Shown here in pieces: positions 1-7,803 of a DNA stretch of 64,000 bases. This stretch comes from Fictibacillus sp. b24. Lineage in GTDB: Bacteria; Bacillota; Bacilli; Bacillales; Fictibacillaceae. The first letter of the stretch is position 1. The number at the start of each line of letters is the position of its first letter. Both the position numbers and the translations under genes were made by a program. The DNA lies in the NCBI RefSeq assembly GCF_030348825.1, contig NZ_JAUCES010000005.1, positions 682,001 through 746,000 on the forward strand, read 5' to 3'. The notes beneath the pieces were generated by a model. It was not told the origin of the DNA and did no database searches. It saw nothing but the letters and a program-made list of their open reading frames with translations.

Positions 1-75
1 CTCGTTTCTAGCCGCCGTCCGCCAGATCTGCCGGACTATATGAGAGAGTTTGTTGCAGTTTTGGAAAAGAAATGA
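1..75 (+). CDS. C-terminal end of an unidentified protein (cut by window start)
   Basis: An open frame runs from the first base to a TGA at 73-75 and gives 24 residues (LVSSRRPPDLPDYMREFVAV then LEKK). A strong terminator follows 15 bases later, which supports a real gene end. The fragment is too short to assign; a C-terminal helix of a regulator or small enzyme is possible, but that is a guess. Confidence 0.55.
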   Translation, partial: LVSSRRPPDLPDYMREFVAVLEKK

Positions 76-90
76 TGTCATGTAGAGGTG

Positions 91-126
91 AACACCCGAG
101 TTTTATAAAATTCGGGTGTTTTTCTT
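91..126 (+). terminator. Rho-independent terminator of the leading gene
   Basis: A 9-bp stem (AACACCCGA at 91-99 with TCGGGTGTT at 112-120) is followed by a T-rich tract. It lies just after the stop at 73-75. Confidence 0.85.
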
Positions 127-223
127 TTGTTTTTGGAACGAGTTATTGTGTTTAAGTGATTTGTTTTAACAGCAGATGACCACCATGATTTTTGATATGA
201 TGAGATTGAAGGAGGTGAGCAAG

Positions 224-346
224 GTGAGCGACCGAGAATTGTTAGAACAAATCTTTGAATTGAATAAACAAATTCATCAAACAATCCTAGAAATAAAAGA
301 CGATTTGGCTGAATTGCTGAACAAGACCTCGAAATCTTCCAACTAA
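224..346 (+). CDS. Small helical hypothetical protein, 40 aa
   Basis: GTG start at 224 sits 7 bases after a near-perfect ribosome binding site (AAGGAGGTG at 209-217). The 40-residue product (VSDRELLEQIFELNKQIHQT... ending KTSKSSN) is hydrophilic with heptad-like Leu/Ile spacing, so it should form a single amphipathic helix or short coiled coil. I do not recognise the family. The strong ribosome binding site is the main support; no clear terminator follows. Confidence 0.6.
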   Translation: MSDRELLEQIFELNKQIHQTILEIKDDLAELLNKTSKSSN

Positions 347-551
347 AACAGAATTAATGATCCTCTAGATAAAATCGCTACAAAAACAAAATCCCATCCA
401 ACCAGGTACACAATTTTATAAAAACAGAAACCTGACGCTTCATGACGACGGGGTTTCTAATGTTAACATCACTTTTAAAACCGAGTTCCCAACCCACCAC
501 AATCTCTATACACTACTAACACGTATTCCTTTACCGTTAGGAGTGACTGAC

Positions 552-2057
552 ATGCAGTCTAAGGATGACTTTATAAAAGCCGAGGGCACGGTGTTTCCGG
601 GAAAAACGTACGTTGAACACCTGCTGCGCCCCGTCTTTAATGACCAAAGAGACTATCTTTTTAAATATATGTTTAACATTCACCGCGCACACGTTGTGAT
701 GCTTGCGGAACAGGAGATCCTAGATAAAGGTGAAGCCGCAAAAATTTTGCAAGGAGTAGAATCTGTCGCTAAAACTGACCCGCAATCCCTCCAATATGAC
801 CCTCAATTTGAAGATCTTTTTTTCATGATAGAACACAAAATCAGCAACATAATTGGACCAGATCTCGCCGGAAAAATGCACATGGCACGAAGTCGAAACG
901 ACATGGGAATCGCCATGTACCGTCTCGCTTTGAGAGAGCACATCCTGACCCTCACAGAAAGCTCACTGTCTTTAGCAACAGCCCTTTTAGAAAAAATCGA
1001 CGAACATGCCGAAACCGTTATAACCGCGTACACCCACACCCAGCCTGCACAGCCGACAACGCTCGGGCACTATTTAACGGCGATCCTAGACATACTCCTG
1101 CGTGATATTAAACGACTTCATTCCGCTTACGAAACAGTGAACTCTTCTCCAATGGGTGCGGCCGCCTTATCAACAACAAGCTTTCCGATTAATCGAAACC
1201 GCGTCTCAGAACTGCTCGGTTTTCATCAACTCATCGAAAACTCCTATGACGCGGTAGCTGGGGCCGATTACCTGATAGAATCTGCAACAGCGGTCTTAAC
1301 TCTGATGACGAACAGCGGCAGGTGGATCCAAGATCTCCTCCAACTCGTAACCCGTGAACATAACATCATTAAAGTAGCTGAGCCATACGTGCAAATCAGC
1401 TCAATTATGCCGCAAAAACGAAACCCTGTTTCTATCGAGCATTCGCGCGCACTCGCCAGTTCCGCAGCAGGAGAAGCACTCGCGGCAATCCATATGATTC
1501 ACAACACACCGTTCGGAGACATCGTCGATACAGAAGATGATCTTCAGCCCCATCTTTACCGAAGCTATGAAAAAGCGAACCGCGTGCTTCACCTTATGCA
1601 TGCGGTTATCCGAACGATGGAAATAAACAAAGAAACCGCGCTCAAACGGGCAAAAACGTCATGCATCACGATTACGGAGCTCGCCGACTTTCTCGCAAAA
1701 GAAAAGCACGTCCCGTTTCGAACCGCTCACCAAATCGCAAGTGCTATCGCAAAAAAATGCTCACAACAAAGTATCGAGCTATACGAACTACGGTTGCAAA
1801 CAGTTAATGAACTCATTCGCAACCACCAAAATGTACACCTCACTCAAAAAGAATGGGAAGAGATCATCTGTCCGATTGAATTTGTACGGCGGCGCAGTAT
1901 ACAAGGCGGGCCGAATCCGGATGAAGTGAGGAGGATGGCCAAAGAGCGGGATGGTTATCTACAAAGAGTACAAACAACACTCTTCAATGAAAAAGCACGA
2001 CTAAAACTCGCACAAAAACTCCTAATGGACGCAGTACAGCAGCTTATCACCGATTAA
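552..2057 (+). CDS. Argininosuccinate lyase-like protein (fumarase/aspartase superfamily)
   Basis: A 501-residue member of the class II fumarase/aspartase superfamily, closest in look to argininosuccinate lyase, which splits argininosuccinate to arginine and fumarate. The superfamily signature is clear as SSIMPQKRNP; MARSRND, THTQPAQPTTLGHY and SPMGAAALSTTSF match other ArgH active-site blocks. ATG 552 is chosen because AGGAG at 539-543 lies 8 bases upstream; an in-frame GTG at 543 would overlap that ribosome binding site. There is no argG beside it, as the biosynthetic gene would normally have, and its signature differs from the common GSSLMPQKKNP. It may be a second ArgH-like lyase acting on another N-substituted succinate or amino acid. 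A terminator isolates it from the next gene. Confidence 0.8.
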   Translation: MQSKDDFIKAEGTVFPGKTYVEHLLRPVFNDQRDYLFKYMFNIHRAHVVMLAEQEILDKGEAAKILQGVESVAKTDPQSLQYDPQFEDLFFMIEHKISNIIGPDLAGKMHMARSRNDMGIAMYRLALREHILTLTESSLSLATALLEKIDEHAETVITAYTHTQPAQPTTLGHYLTAILDILLRDIKRLHSAYETVNSSPMGAAALSTTSFPINRNRVSELLGFHQLIENSYDAVAGADYLIESATAVLTLMTNSGRWIQDLLQLVTREHNIIKVAEPYVQISSIMPQKRNPVSIEHSRALASSAAGEALAAIHMIHNTPFGDIVDTEDDLQPHLYRSYEKANRVLHLMHAVIRTMEINKETALKRAKTSCITITELADFLAKEKHVPFRTAHQIASAIAKKCSQQSIELYELRLQTVNELIRNHQNVHLTQKEWEEIICPIEFVRRRSIQGGPNPDEVRRMAKERDGYLQRVQTTLFNEKARLKLAQKLLMDAVQQLITD

Positions 2058-2075
2058 ACTCCATAGCATTGATCA

Positions 2076-2116
2076 AAGAACCTGTTGCCGCTCTTCTAAC
2101 TGCAGGTTCTTTTCTT
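2076..2116 (+). terminator. Terminator after the ArgH-like gene
   Basis: Stem AAGAACCTG (2076-2084) pairs with CAGGTTCTT (2103-2111) and is followed by TTCTTTT. Confidence 0.8.
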
Positions 2117-2185
2117 TTCCTAAGACTTCCCAATTCATTCTTTTTGTAATATAATTCAGAAAAATAAGCGCCATGTGGTGATAGG

Positions 2186-3568
2186 ATGAAGTATTTAATA
2201 TTTATTGTTTGTATGGCTTTATATTTATTATCCGTTGTCTTTCCCGCTCATCTATTGCAATTGGCAGTATCTACCCTTTGTTTGCTCATTGTTGCAATGT
2301 ATTTGAAAAGTGTAGGGAAGACGGTTACAGTCATAAGCTCACTCTTTTTAATAATGGGACTAGCTATGCTTTGGTCGAGTAATGCAAGATGGAATGATTA
2401 TCTGCTGTCATTCGGACCCATGCTGAACCTTTTGTGTTTATTTATGGTTGTTCCGCTTCTAGCTTATCCCATCCGATTAGGAAACTATGCTGAATCTATA
2501 CAAGAGATCATCAGAAAGAATGTCAGAAACCCGAAGCAGCTTTATTTTATGACATCAGGGCTTTCTTACTTTTTTAGCAGTTTTATCAATTTAGCTAGTT
2601 TACCTATGACCTATCACGCGATAAAACCTTCTTTAGCACGCTATTCCGTAGCAAATGAATATCGTTTTATGAGCAGAGCCATCACACACGGTTTTTCTAT
2701 GCCGCTCCTTTGGACACCGGTCACGCCAATCGTTGGTATTGTGATTGAAATGAACGGTGTAAGCTGGGCGTCTATGCTTCCTTATTTAATCCCGTTAAGT
2801 TTGATGGGACTAACACTTGATTGGCTGCTTGCCACTCGTCAATATCATAAGCATCGGAAATCAGCCATGTTTACTGAAAAAGAAACAGCTGCCGCAATTG
2901 AAGTTCATGCGATACAAGCAAATCGGACAAGCAGATTGTTTCACATTTTAATTGCCTTAATCTTATTTAACCTGGTCGTATCCATTATTGAATATCGTAC
3001 ATCGTATAGTTTTCTATTTATTGTAACGCTGCTTGTTATACCAGTCGCTTTTTTTTGGAGCTTACTTCTAAGACAAGGTAAATCCTTTATAAAAGGAATG
3101 GGAGAGCATTTTCAAACGCATGTAGTGAAAATGAGCGGACAGTTTGTCATCTTTTTATCAGCAGGGTTCTTTATATCTGCAATGAAATTTTCTAACACCG
3201 ATTACCTATTCAATGTGGGACTATTACAGATAAAGGATGCAATAGGCGTTGAGCTGTTTTTAGTCTTGCTCCCAATCGTTCCACTGGTTTTAGCATTTAT
3301 GGGACTGCATCCAGCAGTAGCTGTGGCATTAATGGCTGAATCACTTGATCCTTCATCACTGCAGATTTCAAGTCAGCTGTTGACGCTGTCCATGTTGGGC
3401 GGTGCCGTGGGGGCATTTCTTATGGGGCCTTTTAACGCAACGATTGGACTCATGGCCACAATAGTAGAAGAGAGCCCTTATAAACTATCAAACTGGAATG
3501 CACCGTTTACAATGGCTTATCTTGGTTTATTGATGGCATTCATACTACTTTTACAAGTTATTTTTTAA
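2186..3568 (+). CDS. Polytopic membrane protein, putative ion-transporter-superfamily permease
   Basis: A 460-residue hydrophobic protein with about ten to twelve predicted membrane segments, arranged as two halves around a hydrophilic loop near residues 215-250. The second half holds a re-entrant-looking LGGAVGAFLMGPFNATIGLM stretch, of a kind seen in carboxylate transporters of the IT superfamily. No substrate can be assigned. The ribosome binding site before ATG 2186 is weak (GGTGATAGG). The gene stands alone: it is insulated by a terminator on each side and is not part of the GTATAC regulon to its right as far as I can see. Confidence 0.65.
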   Translation: MKYLIFIVCMALYLLSVVFPAHLLQLAVSTLCLLIVAMYLKSVGKTVTVISSLFLIMGLAMLWSSNARWNDYLLSFGPMLNLLCLFMVVPLLAYPIRLGNYAESIQEIIRKNVRNPKQLYFMTSGLSYFFSSFINLASLPMTYHAIKPSLARYSVANEYRFMSRAITHGFSMPLLWTPVTPIVGIVIEMNGVSWASMLPYLIPLSLMGLTLDWLLATRQYHKHRKSAMFTEKETAAAIEVHAIQANRTSRLFHILIALILFNLVVSIIEYRTSYSFLFIVTLLVIPVAFFWSLLLRQGKSFIKGMGEHFQTHVVKMSGQFVIFLSAGFFISAMKFSNTDYLFNVGLLQIKDAIGVELFLVLLPIVPLVLAFMGLHPAVAVALMAESLDPSSLQISSQLLTLSMLGGAVGAFLMGPFNATIGLMATIVEESPYKLSNWNAPFTMAYLGLLMAFILLLQVIF

Positions 3569-3588
3569 GGTAAACAGACCCAAATAAA

Positions 3589-3626
3589 AAGCAGCTCCCT
3601 GTATGTTCAGGGAGCTGCTTCTTTAA
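3589..3626. terminator. Bidirectional terminator between convergent genes
   Basis: Perfect 13-bp stem (AAGCAGCTCCCTG at 3589-3601 with its complement at 3608-3620), with A-rich sequence on the left and T-rich on the right. It serves both the permease and the convergent 111-residue gene. Confidence 0.9.
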
Positions 3627-3962
3627 TTAAACAGCGGATGTTTCTCGGAGTACAAGTTTCGTATATTTTGAATCTGGACCGGAGCCAGAAGCGGCGATCA
3701 TCTCATCCAGTTCTGCTCGTGCACCTTCTACTGTTTCGAAGGATTCAAAGAACTTGACACGAATCTCATTTACAAATTCTTTTCCTTCATACTTTTCATA
3801 TAGTCTGATTTTAATAGAATCATCTGTTACTTTGGCAATGGTGTAGCTTGCTTTTATTTCTTCAAAAAAGATAAAATCATAAGTTTCAACCGGCTCTAAC
3901 CCTTCGCCTTTAATGGTTGTTTGATACGTATCTTTGTTCGTTAAAATAATATACTTTTCCAT
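3627..3962 (-). CDS. Hypothetical protein, 111 aa, likely GTATAC-regulon member
   Basis: A 111-residue soluble acidic protein of alternating beta strands (MEKYIILTNKDTYQTT...), with no signal peptide, membrane segment, cysteine or motif I recognise. The start follows a GAGGTG ribosome binding site. Its upstream region holds a good minus-strand promoter (TTGCTT-N17-TAAAAT) with a GTATAC operator core just downstream, the same layout as at the GntR gene and the ferredoxin/aspartate-dehydrogenase pair. I infer control by the same repressor, so it may act in the same pathway. Function unknown. Confidence 0.7.
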   Translation of the reverse strand: MEKYIILTNKDTYQTTIKGEGLEPVETYDFIFFEEIKASYTIAKVTDDSIKIRLYEKYEGKEFVNEIRVKFFESFETVEGARAELDEMIAASGSGPDSKYTKLVLRETSAV

Positions 3963-3982
3963 TTCTACACCTCACTATTGTA

Positions 3983-4032
3983 TTTTGTATACCATACTAC
4001 TCTATTTTACCTAACCGAAACTATGAAAGCAA
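3983..4032 (-). promoter_or_regulatory. Promoter with GntR-type operator for the 111-aa gene
   Basis: On the minus strand, -35 TTGCTT (4027-4032), 17-bp spacer and -10 TAAAAT (4004-4009). The operator core GTATAC lies at 3987-3992, about +5 to +10 from the expected start. Promoter seen by eye; repressor identity inferred from the shared motif. Confidence 0.55.
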
Positions 4033-4110
4033 TTATTTTTAGAATAGATTGAATATTTAGTAAAAAAGACCTTATTCCTGTTATATCTCTCTTTTTTTAC
4101 GAAATTTGCA

Positions 4111-4139
4111 TTTTACAAAAAGCGGGCAAATGATATAAT
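4111..4139 (+). promoter_or_regulatory. Sigma-A promoter of the ferredoxin-creatininase-permease operon
   Basis: Extended -10 TG-A-TATAAT at 4131-4139, with -35 TTTTAC at 4111-4116 (17-bp spacer) or TTTACA at 4112-4117 (16-bp). No GTATAC site overlaps it; the nearest is about 140 bp upstream, at the divergent promoter. This operon may be regulated differently from the rest of the island. Confidence 0.6.
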
Positions 4140-4194
4140 CAGAAATAAGTTTCAGAAATTTCAAACTTTTAAATACAAGAAAGAGGTGTACAAA

Positions 4195-4527
4195 ATGCCA
4201 ACTGTTCGCTTATTTCAAGATGGAGAACTTATTGAGCAAGAAGTGAAAGAAAATAGCAATCTAGTTGTTTTAGCGGGCATTAAACAGTTTCCTAAATTAA
4301 GATACGGATGTGGCATGGGGAAATGTACGAAATGCGCATGCAAAGTGACAGGTGGGGCTGAGCAGTTAAATCCGCCTAACTGGAAGGAGGAAAAGATGCT
4401 TGGAGATCGTCTTCAGGAAGGTTTTCGTTTAACTTGCCAGCTGACAGTAAGAGATGATCTTGAATTGGTACAGGATAAAAATTTTAACTTGAAAGGTATA
4501 CAATATTCCAAACTAGCCACAAAGTAA
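4195..4527 (+). CDS. [2Fe-2S] ferredoxin, plant/adrenodoxin fold (copy 1)
   Basis: A 110-residue electron carrier. The cluster ligands are visible as CGMGKCTKC (C-x4-C-x2-C) near residues 38-46 and a fourth Cys in RLTCQL about 37 residues on. ATG 4195 is chosen over an in-frame GTG at 4186 because AGAGGTG sits 6 bases before the ATG and because the paralogue at 12866 also begins MPT. It heads an operon with the amidohydrolase at 4567 and the permease at 5370. I infer that it feeds electrons to an oxygenase-type enzyme, with the diiron-type protein at 6988 the natural partner. No ferredoxin reductase is encoded nearby. Confidence 0.88.
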   Translation: MPTVRLFQDGELIEQEVKENSNLVVLAGIKQFPKLRYGCGMGKCTKCACKVTGGAEQLNPPNWKEEKMLGDRLQEGFRLTCQLTVRDDLELVQDKNFNLKGIQYSKLATK

Positions 4528-4566
4528 TGCGAACTGTCTAATGATTGAGAAAGGGGTGATCCGCAA

Positions 4567-5331
4567 GTGAATTCCTATCTCTTAACAGAGATGACCTATC
4601 CAGAAGTGGAAAAAGCCTTAAAGACGGTGAAATTAGCCATCATTCCAATTGGTGCACACGAACAGCACGGTCCGCATATGCTTGAAAGCTGTGATAGTGT
4701 ACTAGCAGAAAAAATGGCGATTAAACTAGCTGAACGATTATATCCAGACGTAATCGTAACTCCAACGGTAAACATGGGAGTGTCCCATCATCACTTGAAT
4801 TTTGCCGGTACGATCTCGCTCCGGCCATCCACACTCATCTCCATCATAAAGGATATGATTGAGTCTTTGAAGACCCACGGAATATCGAATTATTTACTTT
4901 TAAACGCACATGGTGGCAATCAATCGACGCTAAGTGTAGCAAGTTTAGAACTTTCTCATGAACTAAACGTTAAAATTTATTATGCAAAAACAACAGCTTC
5001 TGCTAAAAACGCCATTTCCACTTATGTGAAATCAGCTTTATTTGGGCACAGCTGTGAGCGTGAAGTTTCCGAAGCGCTATATCTTGCACCTTACTTAGTT
5101 AAGCTTGATCGCCTGCAAAAAGGTGACATACAGCCTGGTATCTGGCGTGAGTTGCGACCGAATAAAGCTGTTCAAGGTCCCTATCAATATGAAGAAATGA
5201 CAGCGAATGGATGTATTGGGGACGCTACTCAAGCAAGCGAAGAAATAGGCAGAGAAATTGTTGAAGAAGCACTGAACAATGTTGAAAAAACAATCAAAGA
5301 AATACTGGAGTTAACAACAATAGAAGTCTGA
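4567..5331 (+). CDS. Creatininase-family amidohydrolase
   Basis: A 254-residue metal-dependent amidohydrolase of the creatininase superfamily, whose members open cyclic or linear amides such as creatinine. Metal-site blocks are present in order: IGAHEQHGPHM (about residues 27-37), HHHLNFAGTISL (about 75-86), NAHGGN and GHSCEREVSEA, the last replacing the usual H-x-G-E-x-E-T-S form. GTG 4567 follows AAGGGG at 4551-4556. It is the second gene of the ferredoxin operon, 39 bp after the ferredoxin and 38 bp before the permease. The substrate is unknown; hydrolysis of an amide or formamide in the island's pathway is an inference. Confidence 0.82.
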   Translation: MNSYLLTEMTYPEVEKALKTVKLAIIPIGAHEQHGPHMLESCDSVLAEKMAIKLAERLYPDVIVTPTVNMGVSHHHLNFAGTISLRPSTLISIIKDMIESLKTHGISNYLLLNAHGGNQSTLSVASLELSHELNVKIYYAKTTASAKNAISTYVKSALFGHSCEREVSEALYLAPYLVKLDRLQKGDIQPGIWRELRPNKAVQGPYQYEEMTANGCIGDATQASEEIGREIVEEALNNVEKTIKEILELTTIEV

Positions 5332-5369
5332 TATTCCTTTTTTATTTCAAATAGGAAGAAGGTGCTAGG

Positions 5370-6833
5370 ATGGAGTTAACATTTGCTCATTGGTTGTATG
5401 CATTTGTCACATTAGCTGTAATCACAACAATGCTTTTTCGTAAAGGGGTAGTCCTGCCAACCTTGCTTGGAACACTGCTTGTGGCATGGGTCTATTCAGG
5501 ATCGATGATCGGCGGATTAAAAGCAGTCTTTAATGCAAACCTTGTGGCTGCAAAAGAGTTGTTTAGTATATTTCTAATTATTACGTTTATGGTGGCATTA
5601 TTAAAATCATTGAAAGATCTAGGATCCGATCAAAAGATGATCGCTCCGATTCAACGGATTATGGTAAATGGACACGTTGCTTTTCTAGTTTTAATCGGAA
5701 TTACTTTTGTCATTTCACTGTTCTTTTGGCCGACTCCAGCGATTCCGCTCATTTGTGCACTCCTAGTTCCTGCAGCTATTCGTGCAGGCTTGCCGGCGAT
5801 GGGTGCAGCAATGGCGGTTGCAATGGCAGGACAGGGCATGGCTTTGTCTTCTGACTACATCATGCAAGTTGCCCCTATGCTTTCTGCAAAAGCAGCAGGT
5901 GTATCGACAGAAGTTGTAGCCACAAAGGCTTTTGTTATGTCTTTATTTACAGGAGTTACGGCATTAAGCATTATCTATCTCATGATTAGAAAAGATATCA
6001 AAAAGCCAAGTGAAGTAAAAAACGACGTATCAGAACATGTAAGCGCATACAATTTGCAGCTAGAACTTGAAACCGCATCACAAGTATCCGCTACTACAGA
6101 AAAATATATCTCGGACAAAGAGTTAAACGTTTGGGGTAAAGTGTTCGCTGTGCTTGTTCCTCTGTCAATGCTGGCGGTTATGCTGTACATGTTTTCTACT
6201 AAATTGGGTGGAAAAGCTGTCGCACTTGAGGGTGGAGACGGAGCTGCTTTTGTAGGCGGAGTAGCAATCGTATTACTTGTCTTAGCCTCACTGGCTTTTG
6301 CACGTATGCATGCACTTGATAAAATCAGCGATTATATAACAGAAGGGTTTGTTTTTGCGTTTCGTGCTATGGGGCCTGTAATACCGATCGCAGGATTCTT
6401 TTTCCTTGGTTCCGGTGATTTCGCAGGGGGCATTCTTTCATTAGCAGACGACGCTTTGAAACCAGCTTTTTTGTTTGATCTTGTACAAGCTGCTCAAAGC
6501 ACAATTCCTCAAAACGGATTTTTAACAGCGTTCGGCATTCTAATCATCGGTATCATTACGGGACTCGATGGTTCGGGCTTTTCTGGACTGCCATTAACGG
6601 GTGCGTTAGCTGGAGCTCTTCATCAAGGAACTGGAATCGAGCCAACGACGTTAGCAGCCATCGGTCAGATGGGTGCGATCTGGACTGGAGGAGGAACCAT
6701 TATTGCGTGGTCTTCACTAGTGGCAGTTGCAGGATTTTGTGGTGTTCCTGTTTTGGACTTGGCGCGAAAGAATTTTTTACCGGTTATAACAGGCTTATTT
6801 CTAGCGACATTCTTAGCTATTCTCATTTGGTAA
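5370..6833 (+). CDS. Permease, ion-transporter-superfamily-like
   Basis: A 487-residue membrane protein with about twelve hydrophobic segments and a hydrophilic loop near residues 210-250. The paired re-entrant-like stretches, one GLDGSGFSGLPLTGALAGAL and one PAAIRAGLPAMGAAMAVAMA, resemble the binding hairpins of IT-superfamily (citrate, gluconate or dicarboxylate-type) carriers. It ends the operon begun by the ferredoxin at 4195. I infer uptake of the pathway substrate, probably an organic acid; the family cannot be named with certainty. Confidence 0.7.
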   Translation: MELTFAHWLYAFVTLAVITTMLFRKGVVLPTLLGTLLVAWVYSGSMIGGLKAVFNANLVAAKELFSIFLIITFMVALLKSLKDLGSDQKMIAPIQRIMVNGHVAFLVLIGITFVISLFFWPTPAIPLICALLVPAAIRAGLPAMGAAMAVAMAGQGMALSSDYIMQVAPMLSAKAAGVSTEVVATKAFVMSLFTGVTALSIIYLMIRKDIKKPSEVKNDVSEHVSAYNLQLELETASQVSATTEKYISDKELNVWGKVFAVLVPLSMLAVMLYMFSTKLGGKAVALEGGDGAAFVGGVAIVLLVLASLAFARMHALDKISDYITEGFVFAFRAMGPVIPIAGFFFLGSGDFAGGILSLADDALKPAFLFDLVQAAQSTIPQNGFLTAFGILIIGIITGLDGSGFSGLPLTGALAGALHQGTGIEPTTLAAIGQMGAIWTGGGTIIAWSSLVAVAGFCGVPVLDLARKNFLPVITGLFLATFLAILIW

Positions 6834-6865
6834 GAAAAAATAGTTAGAAAATTCATACAAAAGGG

Positions 6866-6917
6866 TTGACTTAACAAAAAGATAAGAGGTACTATAGTGT
6901 TAAAGTTGGTATACCAA
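6866..6917 (+). promoter_or_regulatory. Promoter with perfect 12-bp GntR-type operator
   Basis: -35 TTGACT (6866-6871), 18-bp spacer, -10 TACTAT (6890-6895). The perfect palindrome TTGGTATACCAA at 6906-6917 covers about +4 to +15. This is the strongest operator copy and controls the diiron-type enzyme and probably the genes after it. Confidence 0.7.
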
Positions 6918-6987
6918 ATACAAAATACCAAGTGGATGTAATACAATCATACATACCACGGTTACTATTCTAAGGAGGAGTTCCACA

Positions 6988-7707
6988 ATGGCAGAATTAT
7001 TATCTAAAGATGAGTTCCGAAAGCAATTAGAAGAAGCGATCAAAGGTAATCATAGTCAGAAAGCACCTTTTACAGAAGCTTGGGCAACAGGTAAGCTAAC
7101 TCGAGAGCATTTTGCTCGCTGGGCAGAAAACCACTATCACTATGTGGGGCCGTTTGCAGACTATCTGGCTTACATTTATGCAAGTACTCCTGAAAAATAT
7201 ACGGATGCTAAAGATTTCACTCTTCAAAATATGTATGAAGAAGAAATTGCAGCTGACAGACATACAGACTTGCTTATCCGTTTTGCAGAAACATGCGGAA
7301 CAACTCGTGAACGAGTAGAAGATCCACATAACATTGCACCAACAACGCTAGGATTGCAAAGCTGGTGCTATGCAGTAGCGATGCGTGAGAACTTTGTTGT
7401 CGCAACGGCTGCTTTAGTTGTTGGACTTGAGTCTCAAGTGCCAGACATCTATCGTAAACAAACGCCTGTTTTACGTGAAAAATACGGATTTAGTGATGAG
7501 GAAATTGAATTCTTTGATCTTCACATCGTATCGGATGAAATTCACGGTGAGCGTGGGTACAAGATCGTGCTAGATTGTGCAGACACTGTTGAACTTCAGC
7601 AGCGTTGTTTAGAGGTCGTAAGAACAGGTGCAAAGATGCGCCGCATGTACATGGACGGTCTTTATAGCACATATGTTGCAAAAGACCTGGATCCAGTAAA
7701 ATCGTAA
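6988..7707 (+). CDS. Heme-oxygenase-fold diiron-type oxidase/oxygenase (CADD/PqqC/TenA-like)
   Basis: A 239-residue all-helical protein of the TenA/PqqC/CADD superfamily. The likely metal ligands are E85, H92, E148, H179, D183 and H186: E-x6-H, then E, then H-x3-D-x2-H (MYEEEIAADRH, GLES, LHIVSDEIH). This order and spacing is that of the heme-oxygenase-like diiron oxidases, such as CADD, UndA and BesC, which activate O2 on fatty acids or amino acids. True TenA thiaminases lack this full set. A strong AAGGAGGAG site precedes the ATG. Ferredoxins flanking the island and a downstream aldehyde dehydrogenase fit an oxidative step. The substrate is unknown. Confidence 0.82.
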   Translation: MAELLSKDEFRKQLEEAIKGNHSQKAPFTEAWATGKLTREHFARWAENHYHYVGPFADYLAYIYASTPEKYTDAKDFTLQNMYEEEIAADRHTDLLIRFAETCGTTRERVEDPHNIAPTTLGLQSWCYAVAMRENFVVATAALVVGLESQVPDIYRKQTPVLREKYGFSDEEIEFFDLHIVSDEIHGERGYKIVLDCADTVELQQRCLEVVRTGAKMRRMYMDGLYSTYVAKDLDPVKS

Positions 7708-7737
7708 ACTACTAAAATAACTAGCTACCTGATAAAA

Positions 7738-7776
7738 GGCAGTTTCTCGCTATGAGGGAAGCTGCCCTCATTTTTT
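7738..7776 (+). terminator. Hairpin with T-tract between oxidase and aldehyde dehydrogenase
   Basis: Stem of about 8 pairs (GGCAGTTTC at 7738-7746 with GAAGCTGCC at 7757-7765, one mismatch), followed by CTCATTTTTT. It could end transcription or lower expression of the following genes relative to the oxidase. Confidence 0.65.
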
Positions 7777-7803
7777 ATATCGAAGAAAAAGGAGAGATTC
7801 TGT

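Noticed and set aside
430..465. Possible terminator or leader structure before the ArgH-like gene
   Set aside because: AGAAACC and GGTTTCT can pair, but no T-tract follows, so neither a terminator nor an attenuator is supported.
803..1039. Minus-strand open frames within the ArgH-like gene
   Set aside because: Shadow frames of a gene with clear family motifs; no ribosome binding sites.
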